Below are positions 10,810 through 19,750 of a DNA stretch of 64,000 nucleotides, in pieces. Under the pieces are notes generated by a model. The model made no database searches, had not been told where the DNA came from, and saw only the letters and a list, made by a program, of their open reading frames with translations. How positions within the stretch are numbered: position 1 is the first letter of the stretch; every line of letters begins with the position of its first letter. This DNA comes from Gnomoniopsis sp. IMI 355080. Its lineage: Eukaryota; Ascomycota; Sordariomycetes; Diaporthales; Gnomoniaceae. Location of the stretch: the NCBI GenBank assembly GCA_027946555.1, contig JAPEVC010000090.1, forward strand, positions 1-64,000, given 5' to 3'. The translations under genes were made by a program, and so were the position numbers.

Positions 10810-11508
10810 TCATTGTGACAGCAGTGGCCTCTCTTGGGTATCAGGTCTCTTTAAAGAGAATTTTGCAGTCCTGACCACGTTGTACTGTATCATATCATGG
10901 CGGGTCGGCATGAGCTGATTATCGTCATCGGGCCATGTTCCAGGAGGCCTGGTTGTAAGAATATCCTCCTTAGTTCCCCTCCACCACTCAGACACGACTG
11001 CTTCATCGCTGATACCGCACTCAAATGTACAAGCACTGCCGTCACCAAAGTCATGGGTACAGGGCCACCTCCCAATGCTCTCAAAATCTGGCTGTATTTG
11101 CTCGAGCTCTCCAATTTGACTACCGGCCTTGGACTTGACAGCGTCTGGGAATTGTCGAGACGTATGCGTTACTACAATAGTGTACGGCTTTCCTGGGTAG
11201 AGTGTCGTGAATGCGGACTCGTTGATACCCCTATTGAGCGGCAAGGGCCTCTGAGAAATTCCTCCGAATGTGCAGACGAAAACCCGGCCCAACTCTAAGG
11301 TGCCTCCAGACTCTGCAAGATTTTTGTAAACGAGGCCGCCATCATCTTGACCAAGCTTATAATTCAACAAGCCCGTTTTTGAATTGCGAAAAGTGATGGG
11401 TGAGCCTGCCTGCTCGGGCAGAACGAGTTGGAGGGTCACAGTGAAGTCTTTCGCCGCCAGATCCCAAACGTCGGACGAGGTCGTAATGCAAACATCGATC
11501 GAGAACAT
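10810..11508 (-). CDS. Hypothetical protein, 232 residues
   Basis: Single open frame with an ATG at 11508 (MFSIDVCITTSS) and normal soluble-protein composition. I recognise no domain. It has no signal peptide and no membrane segment. The first half alternates short hydrophobic stretches, as in a beta-sheet protein (KDFTVTLQLVLPE, YTIVVTHTS). Six Cys are present, three clustered in WPCTHDFGDGSACTFECG. It is transcribed towards the GMC gene. It could be a lineage-restricted fungal protein; no function is proposed. Confidence 0.6.
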   Translation of the reverse strand: MFSIDVCITTSSDVWDLAAKDFTVTLQLVLPEQAGSPITFRNSKTGLLNYKLGQDDGGLVYKNLAESGGTLELGRVFVCTFGGISQRPLPLNRGINESAFTTLYPGKPYTIVVTHTSRQFPDAVKSKAGSQIGELEQIQPDFESIGRWPCTHDFGDGSACTFECGISDEAVVSEWWRGTKEDILTTRPPGTWPDDDNQLMPTRHDMIQYNVVRTAKFSLKRPDTQERPLLSQ

Positions 11509-13192
11509 AGAACATGATGAGGCTTGTCAGCTACAGCGAGCTTGACTTTGATACGTTGTATTCGGTTTGATGCTCAGCACCGTGCAAGATGACAGGTAAC
11601 CGTGGCTTCATATAACAATTTCCACCAAGGCTACAGTGATTCATCATGTTCTCGGTACTGCTATGTAGGACCAACAGCGCTGACGCGGATGGTCGCGATG
11701 AAAGGCCAGGTGTAAGCAACCGTTAAACCTGGCCAGGCCCCCAGGGCCGTCAGCTATTGTGGGTCCCGGAAGCGCTGGCAGGACCATGTTGCGAAATAAT
11801 ATATTGAAGCCCTGCTTTTACAAAATTGCATAATAGGGAAAATTCTCTACTTTGGTGACATTGAGGGTGGTCTAACATTCCAAAGTTTGCTAATAACTGG
11901 TCATTAAGGTCTTTCAGGATATTATCGGCGTCGATATTGCTCACCCCACAGGACAGGCCGACGGAGCTGCTTGCCTGGCAGATCTCGAAATCACAGATAA
12001 TCCAGCTAAGCTTTCGGCCTCAGACTTTTGTTTCGAAGAGGATGATGATAAAGAAGCTATGGCTTGGCTTGACCATTATAAAACAAATTCCAACAAGGCC
12101 CTGATGAAACCATGCGATGAGGCCTGGACGTGGCCAACTTTGAGTGAGATGACCTGCAGCAAGATTGGAGATAAAGTTGGCCCAAATTTCAGTATGTTGG
12201 GAGGCATTGTTCTGCAAGAGATTATGTAAGTTTCTCACGCCTCACCAATACATCAATGGGCTAAAAAGAGCCCATTATGTTTCATCTGAGGTCAAGCTAA
12301 CATCATTCGATAGGCACTTCAATCAAGTGGGAAAGGCCGCAGCTGGTTCACAGATTGTTCGTTTTCCAATCGCTTTACTGTTTTCCCCTCTTCCACTTCA
12401 ACAAGAATCATAGGAGAATCAAGATTGTAGCAGCTTTGGAACCATGCTGGCCATGATTAGGTTGACCATGACATGGCAGGCTATGGACGCTGAATACGGA
12501 ATCCTTCAAAAAGGTTGCTGCAAACAGGCCACATCTGAATGCAGACAGCCATCGAGTGCTTGCTCAGGAGCTCTACTGGACAATCAAGTGCTCAACAACT
12601 AAGAAGTACTACAATGCTCCAACTACCAATGATGACTTCTGCAAAGAAAAGTCAAACACATGTATGATTATGTAAGAGTCTCGCAAAGGACCTTTGTGTT
12701 GCAAGTCTGGCTTGCTTGCAAGAGGGCTGAGGGTTGAGAATTGAGGCACAAATGTGCGCCCATCTAACGACGACACTTGATGTTTGATATAATTAGCGGA
12801 TCGAACAGGCTCTGGCCTTATTTATACGGGAGCCACTGGAAAAGTGTCGAGCCCAGTATCCAATTGAGCATTCAGACAAGGAGCGGCCATTTACTTGAAA
12901 TTGCGAAGGCAAAAATACTAGAGCCGTCATGTTCGACTGATCACTTTGTTGGACCTTGGCACATACCTGCGTAAGGCAGATATTCGGTAACTTCGGATTG
13001 CCGTGAGACCTCATGCCGGTGTGATTACTTAGGATCGGAGCGATATGAGCCCCTCACCTCGATGTCGTGATCACCGCGGCGCCGGATTTGTCATCACTGA
13101 TTGCTATAAGTCTGATAGTGCTTTCGGCTCCAAACACTTGGGAAAGTCTGTCGTGGTCGGCCTTATTGCTTTCATATATATTATTTACAGCA
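11509..13192. other. Intergenic with coding-like fragments
   Basis: Mostly without a supported gene. Two plus-strand fragments have soluble-protein composition: about 11902-12229 (ending GGIVLQEIM), followed by a good intron signature, and about 12490-12675 (containing SHRVLAQELYWTIKCS). The last 300 bases are AT-rich and presumably contain the promoter of the monooxygenase that starts at 13193. Confidence 0.4.
11902..12675 (+). pseudogene. Possible gene remnant or small unknown gene
   Basis: An open stretch from about 11902 to 12229 reads as a hydrophilic protein (for example DDDKEAMAWLDHYKTNSNKA). It is preceded by TTTCAG and ends at ATTAT/GTAAGT. The next 80 bases have a GCTAAC branch-like site and end in ATAG at about 12313. 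Splicing there gives only about 30 more codons before a stop. A second fragment, 12490-12675, again ends in ATTAT/GTAAGA. No start codon, domain or homologue is recognised, and the minus strand is also partly open (64 residues, 11750-11944). It may be a decayed gene, a transposon fragment or chance. Confidence 0.25.
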
Positions 13193-14530
13193 ATGTCAGA
13201 ACCTCAGAAACAGCTCCATCTCACCGCGTTCATGCGGCCGGTGAGTCTACATAGTGGCGCATGGAGGTACCCAGGCTCTTATCCTGACGCAAACTTCAAC
13301 CTATCTCATCTGAAGTCATTCATCAAGAAACTGGAAGCCGCCAAGTTTGATGCCTTCTTCATGGCAGATCATCTCGCCGTGATGAACATGCCTATCGAGG
13401 CACTCAGACGCAGCCATACCGTCACATCATTCGAGCCGTTCACGTTGCTCTCGGCGCTCTCACAGGTGACAGAGAAGATCGGCCTCGCTGCAACAGCATC
13501 GACTACATACGATGAGCCATATCATATCGCCCGACGCTTTGCCTCTCTGGATCATCTTAGCAATGGTCGAGCAGCATGGAACATTGTGACGACGGGAAAC
13601 CCAGAATCTTCCAAAAACTTCGGCCAAGATGAGCACATGCAGCACGGCGATCGATATAAGCGAGCTCGAGAATTCTACGATGTTGTGACCGGACTGTGGG
13701 ACAGCTTCGCAGACGACGCATTTATTCGTGACCAAGCGTCCGGGATATATGTGGATCCGGAGAAGATGCACACACTGAACCACAAGGGTGATGAATTGTC
13801 AGTACGCGGACCGCTGAATATCGCACGGCCGGTGCAAGGGTGGCCGGTGATCGTTCAAGCTGGCCAGTCTGACCCCGGCAGACAATTGGCGGGCGAGACG
13901 GCCGAGGTGGTGTTCTGCTCGCCGCGAGACCTAGAGGGCGGCAAAGCGCTGTACGCCGACATCAAGGCACGCGCTGAGAGTGCAGGCCGGAATCGGAATC
14001 ACATCAACATCTTGCCAGCCGCAATGGTGATTGTCGGCGATACAGTCGAGGACGCCAAGCAAAAGCGACTTGAGCTTGACAGTCTTGTACACTATGACAC
14101 TGCCATTGCCTCGCTCTCTGTGATTCTGGGTGCTGACGCATCGGGATTTGACCCTGACGGCCCGCTTCCCAAAGATCTCCCAGAGACGAATGCAAGCAAG
14201 ACAGGCCGAGAAGGTGTGCTCAAACTCGCCGAGGAGGAGGGCCTCACAGTTCGGCAGCTTGCGGGGCGATATGGAGGCTTTGCTGGACTGTCCTTCATCG
14301 GAACACCCAAAAGCATTGCAGACGAGATGGAGAAGTGGCTCGTAGAGGAGGGTGCAGACGGATTCACTATCGTGATGCCATTTCTGCCAGAGGGCTTGGA
14401 CGATGTGTGCGAGCGTCTGGTTCCCGAGCTACAGCGTCGTGGGCTCTTTCGCAGCGATTATGAGGGAACGACGTTACGCGAGCACCTTGGACTTCCTCGG
14501 CCGAAGAATCGCTTCTTTGAAAAGGCGTAG
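13193..14530 (+). CDS. NtaA/DszA-type FMN-dependent monooxygenase
   Basis: Intronless, 445 residues from the ATG at 13193 (MSEPQKQLHLTAF). The sequence follows the nitrilotriacetate/dibenzothiophene-sulfone monooxygenase branch of the bacterial luciferase superfamily. Features seen are an N-terminal barrel strand leading to SGAWRYPGS, then FDAFFMADHLAV, the conserved NGRAAWNIVTTGNPESSKNF, QAGQSDPGRQLAGETAEVVF and a C-terminal DGFTIVMPFLPEGLDD. Length fits the family (about 440-460). Such enzymes need reduced FMN from a separate reductase, and none is visible here. The frame extends upstream to 13067, but only from a GTG. A TTTACAG just before the ATG could mark a 5'-UTR intron. Absence of coding introns and a mainly bacterial family leave old horizontal transfer possible. 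Confidence 0.92.
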   Translation: MSEPQKQLHLTAFMRPVSLHSGAWRYPGSYPDANFNLSHLKSFIKKLEAAKFDAFFMADHLAVMNMPIEALRRSHTVTSFEPFTLLSALSQVTEKIGLAATASTTYDEPYHIARRFASLDHLSNGRAAWNIVTTGNPESSKNFGQDEHMQHGDRYKRAREFYDVVTGLWDSFADDAFIRDQASGIYVDPEKMHTLNHKGDELSVRGPLNIARPVQGWPVIVQAGQSDPGRQLAGETAEVVFCSPRDLEGGKALYADIKARAESAGRNRNHINILPAAMVIVGDTVEDAKQKRLELDSLVHYDTAIASLSVILGADASGFDPDGPLPKDLPETNASKTGREGVLKLAEEEGLTVRQLAGRYGGFAGLSFIGTPKSIADEMEKWLVEEGADGFTIVMPFLPEGLDDVCERLVPELQRRGLFRSDYEGTTLREHLGLPRPKNRFFEKA

Positions 14531-14899
14531 TCGGAGTGGTGGTGGATACTCACCTGCCTAATGCATGTACGCAGTCAGGGGTCGGCCCCGGCAGCCAAGA
14601 TGTCATCGCTTGTTTCAATGAAATGAAACTTTGGGGTCTTCAGTGCATACCGGGAATAGGGTCAATTTGCGGATTTAATTAACCCGGAAAGCAAATCCAC
14701 CACTGAAATCCTAGAGGGTTCATAGGGTTCAACTTAAATAGATAGCATGATCATGTTCTAAAGGGGGTCATTGTCAGTCTCTTCTCAAGCTTCTGCGTTG
14801 CTTCGACACTTTGGCTCTAGTCGGTGCAGTCTAGTTCGCTTTTCTGGGTCTCAGTTACAGTCGCTCTTTTGCCCTGTCTTTTGCTTCTTTCTATCAAAA
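14531..14899. promoter_or_regulatory. Upstream region of the GH12 gene
   Basis: 369 bases between the monooxygenase stop and the GH12 ATG. The region is AT-rich around 14670-14750 and pyrimidine-rich just before the ATG, as expected of a promoter and 5' leader. No specific operator is identified. Confidence 0.4.
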
Positions 14900-15781
14900 A
14901 TGCTCATGCGACTTTTGATGTTGCTGCCCGTGGCAGCGACCGTTTCTGCTGCTAGGAAAAAGGTCGGCACTGTCGTTGCTCCCCGAGGCACTCTGACTAA
15001 ATATTGCGGTGCCCCCGATGACTACGAGGTTCTTGCAAACACGCCGTGGATCGTGTATTCCATGAACTACAATTACCAAGACATTAGTGGCTCGTGCTGT
15101 ACTGGATACTACGATGTCACTGGTTCGTCCGATAATCAGACGCTACACTGGTCAAGCATCTGGGATATCGACGAATCGGTCAACACAGATGTGGTCAAGG
15201 GATATTCTTTCATTGGCTTGACGTCAAATTTGGAGACGCAATTGAGCGCCATCTCTTCCATCCCAAGTACATATCAATGGACTGTGAGCAACACCACAGC
15301 GTACAAAGGTAAGTCCGCGCATATTGACTCAGCTGGCAAATTACCGAGTCCGCAATACTGACTCCGCCATTAATCAGGTAACGTCGTGTACGATTTCATG
15401 ACTTCGGATACTAAAGGCGACTCCACATCGTCCAGTGCACAGGAGCTCATGCTATGGGTGGCCTACGAGGGCGGGCAGGTTCCAATTGGTTGGGCAGATG
15501 GTGCTGTTGCAACGATTGATGGTCTGTATGGCAAAGACGGATGGAAGCTATATCAGGGAAAGAACACTGATACTGGTATCACTGTGTCATCTCTGCTGGT
15601 GCCAGAGGACGACCAATTTCAGGGAGACTTCACTGGCGACATCAAGGACTGGCTCACGGAGATGTCAAATCAGGGTGTTTTCACGACGAGCACTTACGTC
15701 AACGTGGGAAATGCTGGAATGGAGCCATACTGGGGCACAGTGACTTTCGACAACTATCTCAGCCTTCGGATCGATCTCTGA
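14900..15781 (+). CDS. Secreted GH12 endoglucanase/xyloglucanase
   Basis: 270 residues in two exons (14900-15308 and 15378-15781; 69-nt intron with GTAAGT donor and CAG acceptor). The ATG at 14900 follows AAAA and starts MLMRLLMLLPVAATVSA, a typical signal peptide, so the enzyme is exported. The body follows glycoside hydrolase family 12: tandem YNYQDISGSCCTGYYDV, a SIPSTYQW stretch, GNVVYDFMTS across the splice, QELMLW with the predicted nucleophile E159, GGQVPIGW, WKLYQG, and GMEPYWG with the predicted acid/base E252. Family members hydrolyse internal beta-1,4 bonds of cellulose or xyloglucan. Length matches the family and there is no carbohydrate-binding module. The next gene (HET) is convergent. 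Confidence 0.92.
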
Positions 15782-16256
15782 AGCAATACTGCGTATTGCG
15801 GCAATCAACATTCTTTCACGGTCCGGTCCTCTAGCGGCTTTTGCCTCTAGCAGCCTTTGCATCGTTTGCGGGAGCGTTGCGTGGTCCATCGAAGATCGTC
15901 TCTTACTGGATTCAAAGCAAAGGCTTTCCAGATTCGTTACCACCTGGGTGCGTAAGGATATTTACGTATAAACCGAGATCCGAGATCTCGCTCTTTCTAC
16001 CAGCCACTGTGACAAGTGACATTACAAAATCAGGCGAAAGGACACTATCTAGACAATTATCGCGAATCACAGTCATTCACGGGTCAAGTGGCCTTCGGTT
16101 TAAAGGGGAAGCATATACTTGTTGGCGTGACCTCGAAACAGACTCGGGACTAGCAGCCTCGAACATGATAGTAAGATCCTCAATTTTCTTTTCTTTATGC
16201 AATCTTTCGAGGAAGTGAGCAATCTAGTAAGTCCTGAAGTGCCTATTGAACGATTC
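15782..16256. other. Convergent intergenic spacer
   Basis: The 3' flanks of the GH12 and HET genes. The small frames on both strands have no recognisable content. Confidence 0.5.
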
Positions 16257-18167
16257 TCAAACCAGGGTAATCTGTTGCAAGGTCTCTTTTGACTCAAAAA
16301 GCTCCCCATCCATAACACCATGAACATATACTTCGCCAATCACCCAGAAGTCTCCATTTCCCGCGGGTCGGAAGACGAATGGCGTACCTGAGCCGGGTAC
16401 AATCCAGATTGTGTCACCAATACACGTCTCAAGGGGCCCAAGACCAATATACCCTGTCGCGGATCTCAAATGGCGCCTCCCGAAAAGCTTGTTGTAGGCA
16501 ATGTTGGTGTATTTGATACCTCCAGTAACGTCGCCCGCCCTCACAGCATTGTACGAGCGATACATCTTGCTAGAGGCTCGTGCTGTCTCCCATGCATATA
16601 CGTACGCGCGGTCGACAATCGGAGTTTTCCACAGGGCCGTTCTCACCTCCTCAGCGGTTCTGTACACCTCGTTGACGGCAGGAAGGATAGCGTCCAGACC
16701 GTGGAGCCAGACTGATAACGAGGTCACTCGGGCCATGTCATCTGCGGTACTTTCGGGCTCAGTGATGAAGGGCTGCCCAAGGCAGGACACAATGTCGACG
16801 TAGAAAGCCGAGAGGCTCAGTCGCCCATTGGTTGTGAAGCCTTGCGACAGGTTCTGGGAGGAGTCTCTCGCGGCTGAATATGGACAGCCTTCGCTCCCAC
16901 CTCGAATTATAAAGATCGAGGGTACGTAAAACGGCCGAGCCAAGTGTACTGATGACCAGTCTGGTGCCCACGAGGGCACTTTCTGCCCTCCAGAAGCGGA
17001 AGCCTCCTCATGTTTCGAGCAAAAGGACGCAAAGGAGAGCATGTAAGGACCATAATAAACTAAGCAAGCTTGGCTGACTTGTGTTCGCAATACCGCCCAT
17101 GGTTTGCTATAATCGACCTGGATGTCCGGACTAGTTCGCGTATGCACAAGATTCAACAATGCATATATATAATCTCGTTGATCCGAAGCCTGGAGTCCAG
17201 TCCGGCGAGCCACGCCAGAAAGCATTGAGAGCAGTCGTATGAGGGAGAGACCAAAAGATGTGAAAGCCACTGGTACCACCATGTCTAAGGCTGCTGTCAA
17301 GGAAGTTGCGAGAGCTGAGCTCTTCTCATGATTCGTACTGGCAAGATTCAAATAGTCTCTCACACCGCACAAGAGCCAAAGGCCTCCGTAGAAATCGTGC
17401 CATGTTATTTGCGCTTTTCCGCAGTAGACAACGCAATTGCGGGACAGCACCCGTTCCTGGAGAACCCACACACGTCGAAACCATGGTCTCTCGTACAAAG
17501 AAGTGATAGCAGTCAACTTGGCCGAGTTATTCTCTTGCAATTCAGAGAGTGATTCTTTCAATTCTGTCAGGACGACTCGTGTCAGGGGGCTGCATTTAGC
17601 CTCGTCAAAGGGAAATTCTGACCACGAACGAACACCACTGGTGAATATGGCATTCGAGGACACACTCAGCTTGGTCAGACTTTCAATAGCCAGGTAGCTG
17701 TCACTGCTTGCATCACCTAGCCATATAATTGTTTCCTGTGCTGTGTGGTAGATCCTTCCCATCTGCGAAACTTGGTGGGTTCTCTCGGTCTCGTTGTGCT
17801 GATCAATGCACACAGCATCGACCCAAAGTAATCTGGGACTGGTCTCAAGTTTTTGGTGTTCTGGAAGTAAATGTCGCAAGGCAAATTCCAGATTTCTCGT
17901 AACCTGGACGCGTTGTCCATCCAAAATGATGTCTCTCTTGCTGTTCCGGTCTCCCCAAGCATAGGACAATGCCCTATAGCGAGGTTCGTTATCGAGGGAG
18001 GCGTACTGCAATGAGCAGCTGATCGTTGCTTGAGGATCCGACACTGCGTTCAATTCTCCGGTGTCGAAGCCTTCCATCTGTATGAGACGAATCTCTGCCT
18101 TTTCTGGTCTCAGTCCTCGGTACCGGAAGGCTCCAACGCTTTCCACATTCGACACCATCATTGTCAT
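16257..18167 (-). CDS. HET-domain protein
   Basis: Intronless, 636 residues from the ATG at 18167. The N-terminal third is a classic heterokaryon-incompatibility (HET) domain: YRALSYAWGD at 64-73, NLEFALRHL near 92, LLWVDAVCIDQ at about 113-123 followed by NETERTHQVSQM, then WLGD at 149-152. HET proteins act in fungal self/non-self recognition and regulated cell death, usually partnered by a second locus. The remaining 400 residues have no NACHT, ankyrin or WD40 module that I can see; they end in a compact region with TGYIGLGPLETCIGDTIWIV and PAGNGDFWVIGEVYVHG, which is common in this family. The gene looks intact. Many such genes occur per genome, so its presence alone does not define an incompatibility locus. 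Confidence 0.93.
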   Translation of the reverse strand: MTMMVSNVESVGAFRYRGLRPEKAEIRLIQMEGFDTGELNAVSDPQATISCSLQYASLDNEPRYRALSYAWGDRNSKRDIILDGQRVQVTRNLEFALRHLLPEHQKLETSPRLLWVDAVCIDQHNETERTHQVSQMGRIYHTAQETIIWLGDASSDSYLAIESLTKLSVSSNAIFTSGVRSWSEFPFDEAKCSPLTRVVLTELKESLSELQENNSAKLTAITSLYERPWFRRVWVLQERVLSRNCVVYCGKAQITWHDFYGGLWLLCGVRDYLNLASTNHEKSSALATSLTAALDMVVPVAFTSFGLSLIRLLSMLSGVARRTGLQASDQRDYIYALLNLVHTRTSPDIQVDYSKPWAVLRTQVSQACLVYYGPYMLSFASFCSKHEEASASGGQKVPSWAPDWSSVHLARPFYVPSIFIIRGGSEGCPYSAARDSSQNLSQGFTTNGRLSLSAFYVDIVSCLGQPFITEPESTADDMARVTSLSVWLHGLDAILPAVNEVYRTAEEVRTALWKTPIVDRAYVYAWETARASSKMYRSYNAVRAGDVTGGIKYTNIAYNKLFGRRHLRSATGYIGLGPLETCIGDTIWIVPGSGTPFVFRPAGNGDFWVIGEVYVHGVMDGELFESKETLQQITLV

Positions 18168-19750
18168 TCTTGAGGGTCAACAAACTTCCTGAATGTGGTT
18201 TGATGTCGTTTTTGTATGAGTGTTGTATAGAATCTTAGGTGCTCAGATCGGGAGACTCCGGAGAGCCCCGCGCGAAACCGAAAATACAAATTCCTATCGT
18301 GGTTGTGAGATGCGCCATGCTGCGCTAGGTATCCACTGCATGTATGTCAGCTTACAGTCACTACCTTATCTAAACAAAAGCGCACCATATCATGTTTGCT
18401 TACGAAAGATTGAATTTTTAACGTATTCCATAGTCTGAGGCCTGATAAAGTCCCCATAGTACCAGGGTCGGACATTGAATCAGAAAGATAAGCGAATACA
18501 AATCACGAACATATATAATGCCAAATGATGCTTCAATAGCACCACCAGCTGTCAACCAAGCAAAATTTGGATGCTTCAGGATCCACATGAAGCAGACTTT
18601 GACCTATGACAACATTATCAACATATCCACTAATACCACATGTTATGATGTGGTTGCTAAAACTTATACTAGACTTTATTGATGCAAATACCTCTCTAGA
18701 TGGTTCACATATATTGGAGAATGAGCAGCATTCAACGGCTAGTCACCTAGGTACTGAAGCAACACCCCGATATGACCATTGTCTTCAGCTGTCCCCCTTC
18801 TGATTCTTCAACCAAGCATAGAGTATATGACACTGTTGATTCAACCTATGGCACGATCGTACAAACGAATAGCAACAGCAGTACAGGTCAATAGACGTTG
18901 ATTAGTTGTATCAGTACCTATGTGTGTGGAAGGAGCCATGCAGGTTAATTCAACCGTGAAAGAACGGAGGGCATATGGCCTTCAGATCCCTATGAGCTGA
19001 TCAGTCCGTGACCTGTCATTGGCCGCAGTCCACAAACACGGTCAATACTTTATTTCTTCTAATCCAAGCCTATTCGAAGCTCTTCTAATTCCTATAGCCA
19101 TCTTCTTGTTATCACTTCCGCCCGCGATATTGTCTTATCGTCTACTTTCTTGAATACTAGCAATATACTGTTATCTTAACCTCGAGCTGGACTAAGTCAT
19201 GGATTTGATGCAGGTGTTTTGAGAGTCAAGCCCAAGGCTGGACGGGGAGGGCAGGGAGGGCCAGCCTGCATGACACTGGCACATCTCCCAAGGCTGTCCA
19301 GGTTGCATTTTTGCACTTTCTTTTTCTTCCCTACCACAGCCGCCAGAGAACAGCATCCGCATCCGCATATGCATATTAGACGGGTCAAAATGACTTGTTG
19401 GTTGGGTCGCTAAAAGCATCGCTGTACTAAGACTAGGTAATTAGTGGCATGGGCTGCTGTGCAACCACCCTCCGGCCTTTCTACCCAATCATACTAGAAT
19501 GGCCGGAGGCGCAGCTTTTGCGCTGACGTGGAAGGAATTGAGAAAGCCAACGAGCAACCAGCCAAGCCACCTGGGCAGTGTGGTTGTTAATACATCTGTG
19601 TTCGAATCCCAAAGCCAGATTACATCCGACCCACTCTACCCACCTGGGAAGTAAATCTCATACCTTTGCTGGTCACAGTTTAAGGGTGCTGTGAGCTTGG
19701 TTGAAATTGTGGAGGGACAGGTTCTTCGTGTTAGGCACTCGAGCTCCAAT
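18168..19750. other. Intergenic, nothing recognised
   Basis: About 1.6 kb between the divergent HET gene and the broken gene at 19751. It is AT-rich with only short frames on both strands. A TTCGAATCCC at 19602 resembles a tRNA T-loop but has no stem or tRNA body around it. Confidence 0.5.

Noticed and set aside
19590..19640. Possible tRNA from TGTTCGAATCCC
   Set aside because: Stem bases do not pair and the rest of a cloverleaf is missing.
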